From assembly GCF_003046185.1 (NCBI RefSeq), contig NZ_PZZL01000002.1, positions 615,384 through 679,383 on the forward strand: a stretch of 64,000 bases of DNA. The letters are read 5' to 3'. The stretch comes from Phreatobacter oligotrophus (GTDB lineage Bacteria > Pseudomonadota > Alphaproteobacteria > Rhizobiales > Phreatobacteraceae). Below, one piece after another: positions 8,629 to 17,421 of this stretch. Below the pieces are notes generated by a model that did no database searches, had not been told where the DNA came from, and saw nothing but the letters and a program-made list of their open reading frames with translations. The position numbers and the translations under genes were made by a program. How positions within the stretch are numbered: position 1 is the first letter of the stretch; the number at the start of each line of letters is the position of its first letter.

Positions 8629-9036
8629 ATGAAGACCTTCTTCCTCAAGTTCTTCACCTGGTGGAACAGCCAGACCTTCGGCACCCAGTTCACCATCTGG
8701 CGTGACGGCGTGTTCGTCGGCGAGGACGAGTTCGGCAACCGCTACTACCGCTCGCGCTTCGCCAAGGACCCGGCCCTCGGCCACGAGCGGCGCTGGGTCG
8801 TCTACAACGGCTATGCCGATGCCTCCGCCATCCCGCCTGGCTGGTACGGCTGGATGCATCACCGCACGGCCGAACCGCCGACCTCGGGCTCCTACCAGCC
8901 GCGGGCCTGGCAGAAGCCGCACAAGCCCAACGGCACCGGCACGGCGGAAGCCTATCGCCCGCCCGGTTCGACGCTGGCCGCCGGCAAGCGTCCCCGCGCC
9001 ACCGGCGACTACCAGGCCTGGACGCCGGGTCAGTGA
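8629..9036 (+). CDS. NADH:ubiquinone oxidoreductase subunit NDUFA12 family
   Basis: 135 residues. Homologue of the mitochondrial complex I accessory subunit NDUFA12 (17.2 kDa type), found also in alphaproteobacteria, where it helps assemble the matrix/cytoplasmic arm. Diagnostic motifs are GTQFTIWRDGVFVGEDEFGNRYY and RRWVVYNGYADASAIPPGWYGWMHH. The C-terminal third is Pro/Lys-rich. The next gene downstream encodes a DUF2155 protein, an arrangement common in alphaproteobacteria. No other nuo gene is present here, which is normal for this subunit. Confidence 0.93.
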   Translation: MKTFFLKFFTWWNSQTFGTQFTIWRDGVFVGEDEFGNRYYRSRFAKDPALGHERRWVVYNGYADASAIPPGWYGWMHHRTAEPPTSGSYQPRAWQKPHKPNGTGTAEAYRPPGSTLAAGKRPRATGDYQAWTPGQ

Positions 9037-9168
9037 TCACGGCGCGGGACCGCCGCCTCGGCATGGTTCCGCCACTTTCCCGCGTCACATGACCGGCGGC
9101 GGGCGCTTAGCCCCGCTTCTGCCGCGCACCGGCTGCCGGTGCCGCGACCACGGACGAGAGAGCACAGC

Positions 9169-9873
9169 TTGGCCCCTTCTGCCCGGACCCTCCTTGCGCT
9201 GACCGGCCTTGGCGCGCTGGCGCTGGCCGCTCTCGCACCCGCGTCCGGCCCGGTCCTGGCGCAGCTGCAGCTCGGGCCCCCGCCAACCTCGCAGCCGCGC
9301 CCGAGCGCCCCGCCGCCGGCCGGACAGCTGCCGCCGGCACCGCGGCCGCCGCAGGCCCGCCCCGCCCGTCCGGCCGTGCCGACCGATCCGCAGCCGCCCT
9401 CCGCCGACGACGCACCCCGTGACCGCCGCCGGGCGCTTCCCGGCGAGACCGTCGCGCCGGCCCCGGACGAGACGGTGATCGCCCCGCCGCGGCAGAAGAT
9501 CAACAACCCGACGGCCGTCTTCTCGGGCCTCGACAAGATCACCGGCCGCATCATCTCCTTCGACGTCGCCATCGACGAGACCGTCCAGTTCGGCGCTCTG
9601 CAGGTGACGCCGCGCGTCTGCTACACGCGCCCCTCCACCGAGACGCCGCAGACGACCTCCTTCGTCGAGGTCGACGAGGTGACCCTCTCCGGCGAGGTCC
9701 GGCGCATCTATTCCGGCTGGATGTTCGCGGCCAGCCCCGGCCTCTCCGGGGTCGAGCACGCCGTCTATGACGTCTGGCTGACCGACTGCAAACAGACGGC
9801 CCCGGCCGTCCAGGGGCAGCCGCAGGCGGCCCAGCCGCCTGCTCCGGCGGCCAATGCGCCGCAGCGGCGCTGA
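9169..9873 (+). CDS. DUF2155 exported protein
   Basis: About 234 residues if the TTG at 9169 is the start; this gives a clean signal peptide (APSARTLLALTGLGALALA... VLAQ). A GTG at 9139 in frame would place ten extra residues before it. After a Pro-rich stretch the conserved part begins near residue 100: AVFSGLDKITGRIISFDVAIDETVQFGALQV, RVCYTRP, GWMFAASPGLSGVEHAVYDVWLTDC, which are the DUF2155 hallmarks. Two cysteines could form a disulfide in the periplasm. A Pro/Ala/Gln tail ends the protein. The molecular function of the family is not known. Confidence 0.85.
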   Translation: MAPSARTLLALTGLGALALAALAPASGPVLAQLQLGPPPTSQPRPSAPPPAGQLPPAPRPPQARPARPAVPTDPQPPSADDAPRDRRRALPGETVAPAPDETVIAPPRQKINNPTAVFSGLDKITGRIISFDVAIDETVQFGALQVTPRVCYTRPSTETPQTTSFVEVDEVTLSGEVRRIYSGWMFAASPGLSGVEHAVYDVWLTDCKQTAPAVQGQPQAAQPPAPAANAPQRR

Positions 9874-9925
9874 CCCGCGCGCGGCGACGATTGCCGCGGG
9901 CATGGCAGGGGCCTAGATAGGCCGC

Positions 9926-10267
9926 ATGCGCCCGATGCGCCTTGCCGCGACCCTCCTCCTCGCCTTTGCGCTCGCGGCGCAGGCACTGCTCGTGCAGACC
10001 GCGCGGGCGGCGCAGGTCGCGGCCATGCCGGGCCCGGCGGGCTTCTGCCTCTCCGACGAGAAGAGCGACCGCCACACGTCCGACCGGGACTGCAAGGTCC
10101 ACTGCCTGCTGGCCAGCGGCGGCGATGGCGCGGCAATTCCGCTCCGCGACGCCGCAACCTCTCGCGCCTTCGCTCCCCTGGCTCAGGCCCCGGGCGCACC
10201 GACCGAGGCGCCGCGGCCCCGCCCCACTCTCGACCAGGCCGCCAGGGCACCGCCGGTCATCGCCTGA
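9926..10267 (+). CDS. Small exported Cys/His protein, DUF2946-like
   Basis: 113 residues with a signal peptide (RLAATLLLAFALAAQALLVQTARA). The mature part has GFCLSDEKSDRHTSDRDCKVHCLLASG, i.e. Cys-x14-Cys-x2-His-Cys, then a Pro/Ala-rich tail. Small exported proteins with such Cys/His sets, often called DUF2946, commonly sit beside copper genes, and two PCu(A)C-type genes follow directly: the stop overlaps the untranslated leader of the next gene. Copper or other metal binding is inferred from motif and neighbours only. Confidence 0.6.
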   Translation: MRPMRLAATLLLAFALAAQALLVQTARAAQVAAMPGPAGFCLSDEKSDRHTSDRDCKVHCLLASGGDGAAIPLRDAATSRAFAPLAQAPGAPTEAPRPRPTLDQAARAPPVIA

Positions 10268-10305
10268 TGGCCGTCACGTCCCCTGTCCCTGATCGAGAGA
10301 GATCC

Positions 10306-10824
10306 ATGAACCGACGCCAGTTTCTCGCGGCCGCCGCCGCCATCGTGCCCAGCCTCGCCCTTGCCCAGGGCCATGGCTCCCACGGCACCGCCCCTGCCAA
10401 CCCCGCGGTGTTCCGCATCGGAGCGCTCGTCATCGAGGCGCCGTGGACCCGCGCGACGCCGGGCGGCGCCCGTGTCGCCGGCGGCTTCATGACCATCCGC
10501 AACACCGGCACCGTGCCGGACCGCCTCGTCGGCGGGACCTTTCCCGGCGCGCCGCGGGTCGAGGTCCATGAAATGGCCATGGCCGACGGCATGATGCGGA
10601 TGCGCGAGTTGCGCGGCGGCCTGGAGATCCCCGCAGGTGGATCGGTCCAGCTGCGCCCCGGCGGCTACCACATGATGTTCATGGAGCTCGGCGAGCCTGT
10701 CCGGGCCGGCGCGCCGCTGCGGGGCACGCTGGTCTTCGAGAAGGCCGGCACGATCGAGATCGCCTACGATGTCGTGCCCGTCGGCGCACCCGGCCCTGCG
10801 GGCCATGGCGCGGCGAGGCACTGA
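10306..10824 (+). CDS. Copper chaperone PCu(A)C
   Basis: 172 residues from the ATG after GAGAGAG. The leader NRRQFLAAAAAIVPSLALA has a twin-arginine, so export may be by Tat. The PCu(A)C domain is complete: APWTRATPGGARVAGGFMTI, then the copper ligands His-Glu-Met in VEVHEMAMADGMMRM and His-Met-Met in GGYHMMFMELGEP, fitting the H-M-x10-M-x21-H-x-M pattern. A His/Met-rich segment (GHGSHG) follows the signal peptide. PCu(A)C proteins deliver Cu(I) to the CuA site of cytochrome oxidase in the periplasm. One nucleotide separates it from the next gene. Confidence 0.9.
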   Translation: MNRRQFLAAAAAIVPSLALAQGHGSHGTAPANPAVFRIGALVIEAPWTRATPGGARVAGGFMTIRNTGTVPDRLVGGTFPGAPRVEVHEMAMADGMMRMRELRGGLEIPAGGSVQLRPGGYHMMFMELGEPVRAGAPLRGTLVFEKAGTIEIAYDVVPVGAPGPAGHGAARH

Positions 10825-10825
10825 C

Positions 10826-11254
10826 ATGATCGATCGCCGCAGCCTTCTCGCCGCTCCCGCGCTCCTCGTAACGGTCCCGGCCTTCGCCCATTCCTACCGC
10901 CACGGCGACCTGATGATCGGCCATGCCTGGTGCCTGCCATCGGAGGGGGCGACGACGCGGGCCTTCATGCCGCTGGCGGTCGTCCAGGACCAGCCGGACG
11001 CGCTCGTCTCGGCACGGACCGAGGCCGCGGAGGCGGTGGAGTTCCGCCCCGTCGCCGGCGGTCCCGCCGCTCCGCGCTGGGACATCGTCCCCCGCCGGCC
11101 GATCGGCATGCGATCGGATGGCCCGCATCTCCTGCTCACCGGCCTGAAGCGCCCGCTGAAGGTTCGAGACCGCTTCCCCCTCACCCTCGTCTTCCAGCGC
11201 AATGGCGCGAAGGAGGTCGAGGTCTGGGTGGAGCGTGCGCCCTATTCCACCTGA
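10826..11254 (+). CDS. Second PCu(A)C-like exported protein, incomplete copper site
   Basis: 142 residues starting MIDRRSLLAAPALLVTVPAFAHS, a short signal peptide. The domain follows the PCu(A)C plan (IGHAWCLPSEGATTRAFMPL, VEFRPVAGG, PHLLLTGLKRPLKVRDRFPLTLVF), but the usual His-Met ligands are not kept: the VEVHEM of its neighbour is VEFRPV here, and YHMMFM is PHLLLT. One His and a Cys remain. It is a tandem, diverged partner of the upstream gene, probably translated from the same message. Its copper affinity is doubtful. Confidence 0.8.
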   Translation: MIDRRSLLAAPALLVTVPAFAHSYRHGDLMIGHAWCLPSEGATTRAFMPLAVVQDQPDALVSARTEAAEAVEFRPVAGGPAAPRWDIVPRRPIGMRSDGPHLLLTGLKRPLKVRDRFPLTLVFQRNGAKEVEVWVERAPYST

Positions 11255-11268
11255 CCCCCGAGGCCACC

Positions 11269-11910
11269 ATGCGCTCCATCCCGCTCGATACCCTGCCGGG
11301 GGATCGGATCTACAAGATCCTCTGCTCGCTCGTCGTGCCGCGCCCCATCGCGCTGGTCTCGACGCTCGGCCCGGGCGGGGTGGTGAATGCCGCCCCCTTC
11401 TCGTTCTTCAACGTGTTCTCGGAAGCGCCACCGCTCGTCGTGCTCGGCCTGCAGCACAAGCCCGACCACTCGCCGAAGGACACGACCCGGCACATCGGCG
11501 CTGCCGGGTCCTTCGTGGTCAACATGGTCGACGAGGCGCTGGCCGACGCCATGAACACCTGCGCCATCGACTTCCCGCCTGACGTCTCCGAGGTCGAGGC
11601 TGCCGGCCTCACCACGGCGGCCTCGGTGACCATCCCGGCACCCCGCATCGCCGAGGCGCCGGCGGCCCTCGAATGCGTGCGCGAGGTGTCGCTCGCCTTT
11701 GGGCCGCAGCGGGAACTGCTGGTCGGGCGGGTGCTGCACGTCCACGTCCGGGAGGACGTGATGGACGAGAAATTCAATGTCGACATGGCGGCCTACCGCC
11801 CCGTCGGCCGTCTGTTCGGCAATCTCTATTCCCGCCAGCACGAGGTCTTCGGCCTCGATCGCGTTGACCACGCGACCTGGCTTGCGCGGAAGGAGCGCGG
11901 CGAAGGCTGA
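11269..11910 (+). CDS. Flavin reductase family protein (FMN split barrel)
   Basis: 213 residues from the ATG at 11269, 14 nt after the PCu(A)C-like gene. The FMN-binding split-barrel motifs are clear: LVVPRPIALVSTLGPGGVVNAAPFSFFNVFS near the N-terminus, then FVVNMV, and VGRVLHVHV in the C-terminal half. Members of this family bind FMN and either supply reduced flavin to an oxygenase or act as small oxidoreductases; no partner oxygenase is nearby, so the substrate is unknown. It converges with the five-PAS GGDEF-EAL gene, whose stop lies 10 nt away. Confidence 0.85.
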   Translation: MRSIPLDTLPGDRIYKILCSLVVPRPIALVSTLGPGGVVNAAPFSFFNVFSEAPPLVVLGLQHKPDHSPKDTTRHIGAAGSFVVNMVDEALADAMNTCAIDFPPDVSEVEAAGLTTAASVTIPAPRIAEAPAALECVREVSLAFGPQRELLVGRVLHVHVREDVMDEKFNVDMAAYRPVGRLFGNLYSRQHEVFGLDRVDHATWLARKERGEG

Positions 11911-11920
11911 TGGCGGGGCG

Positions 11921-14900
11921 TCAGGCCCCGAGCCGGTCGATCAGCGCCGCAACGTCCATGGCGCCGCGCGGCGGGCTGACGAGATAGCCCTGGATATGCG
12001 TGCAGCCGCAGGCGCGCACGATGGCAAGCTGTTCGTCGGTCTCCACGCCCTCGGCGGTGGTGTCGATGCCGAGGCTGCTGCCGAGCTGGGCCATGGCGCG
12101 GACGATGGCCGCATTGTCCGTGCCTCGGTCGAGATCGGCGATGAAGGACCGGTCGATCTTGATCTTGTCGAAGCGGAAGCGGCGCAGGTAGCTCAGCGAG
12201 GAATAGCCGACACCGAAATCATCCATGGCGATGCGGACGCCGAGCGCCCGCAGGTCGTGCAGCATGGTCATAGTGACGTCGTCGTTCTGCAGCAGCACCG
12301 CCTCGGTGATCTCCAGCTCCAGCCTGCCGGGCGCAAGGCCCGTCTCGGCGAGGACCTGCCGCACCGTGTCGACGAGTTGCCGGTCCTTGAACTGAACCGG
12401 CGACAGATTGATGGCGACCGGCACCGACGTGGCCCAGGTGACGGCCTGGCGGCAGGCGGTCTCGAGCACCCAGCGGCCGAGCGGCACGATGAGGCCGGTT
12501 TCCTCGGCAATCGGGATGAAGTCGTTCGGCGGAACGGGGCCGCGCAGCGCGTGGGTCCAGCGGACCAGCGCCTCGAAGCCGGCGAGCTTCAGGCCCGTGC
12601 TGTCGACCTGCGGCTGGAAGACGAGGTGGAACTCCTCCGCCGCCAGCGCCTCGCGCAGGTCGAGCTCGAGCTGGCGGCGCGCCTCCATGCTGCGGCTCAT
12701 GTCCGCCTCGTAGAAGCGGTAGGTGGCGCGGCCCTCGGCCTTGGCGCGGTAGAGCGCGAGATCGGCGCATTTCATCAGCTGGTCGCCGGACGAGGCGTCG
12801 CGCAGCGCGATGGCAATGCCCATGCTCATGCCGGTGTTGATGACATGCCCCTCGACGACGAGGGGTTCGCTCAAGGTCTTGCCGATGCGGCGGGCCATGC
12901 ATTCGGCGCCGCCCGGCGTGCCATCGAGCCCACTGAGCAGGATGGCGAATTCGTCGCCCCCGAGACGGGCGATGGTGCCGGCGTCTCCGACGGCCTGTTC
13001 GAGGCGGCGGGCGACGACCGACAGCATCTCGTCGCCCACCGGGTGTCCGAGCGTGTCGTTCACCGACTTGAAGTGGTCGAGATCGAGACAAAGCAGGGCG
13101 AGCGAGCCACCGGACGTGGGCAGCGCGGCGAGCCCCTCGGTCAGGCGTTCGCGGAAGAGCGTGCGGTTCGGCAGGCCGGTGAGCGCGTCGTGATGGGCGA
13201 GGTGGACGATGTGCTGCTCGACCTTGTGGCGCTCGGTGACGTCCTCGTGGACCGCCACCCAGCCGCCATGGGGCATGGGCTGGTAGAGGACCTTGTAGAT
13301 CCGGTCGCCCGACAGGTGCCGGTGGGAGAGATATTCGCCCCGGCGTAGGCTGTCCAAATATCCGGCCACCAGCTCCTCGGGACTGGCCTGGGCGTAATTG
13401 CCCTGGGCGATGCTGTGGCGGACGATATCCAGCATGGCGATGCCGGGATGCACGACATCGGCGGACATGCCGTACATGTCGAGATAGCGCTTGTTGCAGA
13501 CGATGAGGTTGAGGTTCTCGTCGAGCATGGCGAGGCCATGAGCCATGTTGTTCAGCGCCGCGTTGAAGCGGCGATGCTGCTCGCTGAGCTCGAGGGTCGC
13601 GCGCTCGCGGGCCGTGACGTCCTCGAAGGTGGCGAGCCAGCCGCCATCGGCCATGGGCTGGACGCGGATGTTGAGAATGCGGCCGTCGGCGAGATGCCGG
13701 GTGAGGGCATAGCCGCGGTGGGCCTCCACCATGTTCATGAATTCGCTGGCGATATCCTGCGCCGTTCGCCCCTTCGTATGGACGCCGCGGGCAACGCTGC
13801 GCTCGATCACCTCGACCATGGTCATGCCCGGCCGAACGTCGTCCTCTTCCAGGCGGTAGATTTCGAGATAGCGGCGGTTGCGAACGACGACCCGCATGTC
13901 CCGGTCATAGACGCAGAGGCCCTGCGCCATGCCCTCTAGGGTGGCGTCGAGCAGGAGGTTCTGCTGCTGCACCTCCGCGAGGGCCCGGGCCCGCTCGATC
14001 TCGGCGCGCCGCAACTCGGTGACGTCCTCGAACATGCCGAGCCAGCCGCCATTCGCCATGGTCTCGATGGAGACGGCGATGATACGGCCATCGTTCATGT
14101 GCTGGTCGTAGCTTCGCCCGTCGCTGCGGGCGACCGCTTCGAGACGCCGGGCGACGAGTTCGTCGGCGGTCATCCCGGGATAGCTGCCGAGCTGAACGCC
14201 ATGGGCGAAGATGTCCCGCAGGCTGATGCCGGGCTTCACCACGGCCGGATCGGCGCGGAAGAGGGTGACGTAGTTCTCGTTGCAGACGATCAGGCGCTGG
14301 TCGGCGTCGAACATGCACAGCGCCTGGGACATGGCGTTGAGCGCGGCGTCGAATCGGCGGTGCTGTTCGTTCAGCTCCTGGACGAAGGTCTCGCGCTCCG
14401 TCACGTCCTCGGCCGTGAACACCCAGCCGCCGCCGGGCATGGGACGCGACCGGGTCTGGATCCAGCGTCCGTCGGGCAGCTGGCGGCGCTTGTTGACCTC
14501 GGAGCCCGATGCAATGGCGCGCCGTGAATCGGCCTGCAACTGCTCCAGCGTCATCCCGGCATAGATGCCGCGCTCGATGCCATGGGCCTGGACCTGGCGG
14601 AGGTGCACGCCCCGCCGGACGATGGCCGGGTCGTAGCCGTACATGGTGATGTAGCGGCTGTTGAAGATGACCAGGCGCTGATCGACGTCGAACACCGCCA
14701 GCGCGTGGGACATGTTCTCCAGCGCCTCCTCGAAGATCGAGGCCTGGGCGCGCAGTTCGTCCTCGAGGCGCTGCTGCGCGGTGATGTCGTGGTGGATCGC
14801 CACCCAGCAGCCGCCGGCGGCCGGTTGGTAGCGGATCGAGATGATGCGCCCGTCGTCAAATCGCTCGACACGCGCGAAGGGTTCACCCTTGGCGATGAGC

Positions 14901-15193
14901 CCTAGCCGTTCGGCCCAGGCCTCCTCCAGGCTCCGGCCGCCGAGGCGCCCGCGGCTGGCGCTGTAGCGCAGCAGGCCATACATCGGCGCGCCGACGCGGA
15001 TCATCTCCTCGGGCATGCCGAAGATCTCGCGCATCCGGGCGTTGGCGAGGCGAACCGTCAGGTCGGGAGCGAAGACGCAGAAGCCGTGGTCGACGGAATC
15101 GAGGGCGATGTCGCGGTAATCGAGCGCGGCGAGATCGGCGGGTCGTCGATCCCGTTCGACTCGGCCAGCCGCTCCAGTCCGCGTCAAAGCCAA
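11921..15193 (-). CDS. Five-PAS GGDEF-EAL cyclic-di-GMP enzyme
   Basis: 1090 residues, cytoplasmic (no membrane segment seen). Five PAS-7-type repeats of about 125 residues occupy roughly 25-655; each contains an RYL/NENY-type core, a PGI/PGM-x-DI segment, an ELxA helix, DGRxIxxxxxPM and GGWVxxxEDVTER. A GGDEF domain follows with intact RLGGDEFAIL but without the RxxD inhibitory site five residues upstream. The EAL domain has GFEALVRW, NLSP, ELEITE, MDDFGVGYSS, KIKIDRSF, AEGVET and IQGY, so the phosphodiesterase residues are present. It can in principle both make and degrade c-di-GMP. The signal sensed is unknown. It is divergent from the subtilase gene. Confidence 0.93.
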   Translation of the reverse strand: MALTRTGAAGRVERDRRPADLAALDYRDIALDSVDHGFCVFAPDLTVRLANARMREIFGMPEEMIRVGAPMYGLLRYSASRGRLGGRSLEEAWAERLGLIAKGEPFARVERFDDGRIISIRYQPAAGGCWVAIHHDITAQQRLEDELRAQASIFEEALENMSHALAVFDVDQRLVIFNSRYITMYGYDPAIVRRGVHLRQVQAHGIERGIYAGMTLEQLQADSRRAIASGSEVNKRRQLPDGRWIQTRSRPMPGGGWVFTAEDVTERETFVQELNEQHRRFDAALNAMSQALCMFDADQRLIVCNENYVTLFRADPAVVKPGISLRDIFAHGVQLGSYPGMTADELVARRLEAVARSDGRSYDQHMNDGRIIAVSIETMANGGWLGMFEDVTELRRAEIERARALAEVQQQNLLLDATLEGMAQGLCVYDRDMRVVVRNRRYLEIYRLEEDDVRPGMTMVEVIERSVARGVHTKGRTAQDIASEFMNMVEAHRGYALTRHLADGRILNIRVQPMADGGWLATFEDVTARERATLELSEQHRRFNAALNNMAHGLAMLDENLNLIVCNKRYLDMYGMSADVVHPGIAMLDIVRHSIAQGNYAQASPEELVAGYLDSLRRGEYLSHRHLSGDRIYKVLYQPMPHGGWVAVHEDVTERHKVEQHIVHLAHHDALTGLPNRTLFRERLTEGLAALPTSGGSLALLCLDLDHFKSVNDTLGHPVGDEMLSVVARRLEQAVGDAGTIARLGGDEFAILLSGLDGTPGGAECMARRIGKTLSEPLVVEGHVINTGMSMGIAIALRDASSGDQLMKCADLALYRAKAEGRATYRFYEADMSRSMEARRQLELDLREALAAEEFHLVFQPQVDSTGLKLAGFEALVRWTHALRGPVPPNDFIPIAEETGLIVPLGRWVLETACRQAVTWATSVPVAINLSPVQFKDRQLVDTVRQVLAETGLAPGRLELEITEAVLLQNDDVTMTMLHDLRALGVRIAMDDFGVGYSSLSYLRRFRFDKIKIDRSFIADLDRGTDNAAIVRAMAQLGSSLGIDTTAEGVETDEQLAIVRACGCTHIQGYLVSPPRGAMDVAALIDRLGA

Positions 15194-15428
15194 TCCCTGC
15201 TCCCTGGCTCAAGCCCGCGTTGGTATCGCGATTCGCCGAACATTACGTTAACCCCGCAGTTGAAGTCGGCGATGATCGGCATCAACTGGCGAGCAAAGGA
15301 CCGGGGGACCGGAATACCCCTCGTGCTGCTGCGGCAGGGCGTGCGCGTAACCGAGCGAGGCGTGGGACGCCGCCGGTTGGAAACAGGACCGCCCTAGGGC
15401 AATCTGCCCGAACCCCGACGAGGTCCGC

Positions 15429-17348
15429 ATGTCGATGCCATCACGCCGCTCCCGCACCGCGCTCGCCGGAACGCTCGCCGTGCTCATGGGCCTCGGCGGC
15501 CTCCCGGGGCTCGAACTTCGTCCTGCCGCTGCCCAGTTCGACCTCGGCGCGGGACTGCGCGCGCTCGGCGGCGCCCAGGGTGCCGGCCGCGCCAATGATG
15601 CGCGCCGCCCCGGCGTCGCGGCCCCGCGCCGCGGCCAGCCGAGCTCGACCGCCCCGCGCGCCGTGCGCCGTGGCGCCGAACCGCAGCAGGCCGCCCCGCA
15701 GGGCCTTCCCGGTGGGCTCGGCGCCCTGGCGCCGGTCCTTGGCCTGCCCGCCCAGACCCAGCCGCAGCAGCCGCCTGTCCGCGGTGCACGGCGCGGCCCT
15801 GCCCGCGCGCCCCAGGCGCAGCCCGAGGCCGGCAATGCCGCGGGCGCCGCAGCCGCGCTCGGCGTCATCGCCCCGGTCCTCGGCGCGGCGGTCGGAGGCG
15901 GCGGCATTCCCGGTGGTCCCGGCGGCATCCTGCCTCCCGGCCTTCCCGGTGGGGGCGGCTTCGGCGGCGGTGGTGGGCGCAACGCGATCATCGGCGCGGC
16001 GGCGGCGGCGATCGCCGTGCCGGCCATTCTCTCGATCATCGAACAGGCGCGGGCCAATACCGACGCGCGGGGACCGGCCGGCGACCCGCCGGGCCTGCCG
16101 CCCGCCAACGAGCGGCGCTTCGTCTCCGGCGAGGTCCTCTTCATCATGTCGCCGGATGCACCGCCCGAGGCCATCCGCCAGGTGGAGCGGCGGTTCGGCC
16201 TGCGCCTCCTGCAGCGGGAGACGGCGGAAACGGTCGGCGCGGTGATGCACCGCTACCGGGTGCCGAACCGCCAGACCGTGCCGGCCGCCATCCGCGCCAT
16301 GCAGCAGGCGGCGGGCTTCGCCTATATCCAGCCGAACTATGTGTTTGAACGGCCGGAATTCCGCGTGAAGCTGCAATCGGCCAGTGCCATGCGGGCACGC
16401 GGCGACGAGCGCCTGCAATATGTCATCGGCGCGCTCAGGCTGCAGGAGGCGCACCAGCTCGCCCGCGGCCAGCGCGTGGCGATCGCGGTGATCGATTCCG
16501 GCGTCGACGCCAGCCATCCCGAGCTCGAGGGTCGCGTCGTCCAGAGCTTCGATGCCGTCGGCGGCCAGTTCCGGGCGCATGAGCACGGCACGGGCATGGT
16601 CGGCGCCATCGTGGCGCAGCGGCAGCTTGTCGGCGTCTCGCCGGGGGCCGACATCTATGCGGTCCGCGCCTTCGCGCCCGGCCAGACCCAGGGCTCGACC
16701 GGCACCAGCTTCCATATCGTCAAGGCGATGGACTGGGCCATCCGCAACGGCGCCAAGGTCATCAACATGAGCTTCGCTGGCCCGCGTGATCCGATGATCG
16801 CCCGCGCCATCCAGGTGGCCGCCGACCGTCGCATCGCGATGATTGCCGCCATGGGCAATGGCGGACCGAATGCGCCCATCGCCTATCCGGCCGCCGATCC
16901 CAATGTCATCGCGGTCACGGCCACCGACCGCGAGGGCCGGCTGTTCGACGCTGCGACGCAGGGCGATCACGTCGCCCTCGCTGCCCCGGGCGTCGAGATC
17001 ATCCTGCCGGCGCCGCGCGGCGGCTATCAGATCTCCTCGGGAACGTCGGTGGCGGCCGCCCATGTCAGCGGCGTCGCCGCCCTCATCCTCGAGCGCCATC
17101 CCGACGCCGATCCGGCGACGCTGCGGCGCCTGTTGCAGGCAACCGCCCGCCAGGGCGCGATCCCCGATCCGCGCCTCGGCGCCGGCGTGACCGATCCGGT
17201 GAGTGCGCTCACCGCCGAACTGCCGCGCCAGGAGGCCCCGCCCGCCATCGCCACCGCTCCGGCTCCGGCCGGCGAGGCGCCCCGGGCCGACGCCCAGCCT
17301 CAGCCTTCGCCGGAAGCGCCGGCACCGGCGACGGTGCCCCAGCGCTGA
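15429..17348 (+). CDS. Secreted S8 (subtilisin-like) serine peptidase
   Basis: 639 residues. A signal peptide (TALAGTLAVLMGLGGLPG) is followed by about 150 residues rich in Ala/Pro/Gln/Gly, a Gly-run, and a hydrophobic stretch (NAIIGAAAAAIAVPAILSII) that may anchor it. Residues about 215-310 look like an inhibitory propeptide (GEVLFIMSPDAPPEAIRQVE). The catalytic triad is complete: Asp in IAVIDSGVDASHPEL, His in AHEHGTGMVGAIVA and Ser in SSGTSVAAAHVSGVAALIL. A Pro/Ala tail ends the protein. It is alone, 73 nt before ilvA. Confidence 0.9.
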   Translation: MSMPSRRSRTALAGTLAVLMGLGGLPGLELRPAAAQFDLGAGLRALGGAQGAGRANDARRPGVAAPRRGQPSSTAPRAVRRGAEPQQAAPQGLPGGLGALAPVLGLPAQTQPQQPPVRGARRGPARAPQAQPEAGNAAGAAAALGVIAPVLGAAVGGGGIPGGPGGILPPGLPGGGGFGGGGGRNAIIGAAAAAIAVPAILSIIEQARANTDARGPAGDPPGLPPANERRFVSGEVLFIMSPDAPPEAIRQVERRFGLRLLQRETAETVGAVMHRYRVPNRQTVPAAIRAMQQAAGFAYIQPNYVFERPEFRVKLQSASAMRARGDERLQYVIGALRLQEAHQLARGQRVAIAVIDSGVDASHPELEGRVVQSFDAVGGQFRAHEHGTGMVGAIVAQRQLVGVSPGADIYAVRAFAPGQTQGSTGTSFHIVKAMDWAIRNGAKVINMSFAGPRDPMIARAIQVAADRRIAMIAAMGNGGPNAPIAYPAADPNVIAVTATDREGRLFDAATQGDHVALAAPGVEIILPAPRGGYQISSGTSVAAAHVSGVAALILERHPDADPATLRRLLQATARQGAIPDPRLGAGVTDPVSALTAELPRQEAPPAIATAPAPAGEAPRADAQPQPSPEAPAPATVPQR

Positions 17349-17421
17349 GGCGCCTCGCGCAGGGCGTGGTTCCCTCTCCGGCTCCAGCGCGCTAGGAGCA
17401 GCGGCGGAAGGACCCGCCGCC

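Noticed and set aside
11777..13348. 523-codon open frame on the plus strand
   Set aside because: Antisense to the EAL/GGDEF part of the five-PAS protein; no conserved motif.
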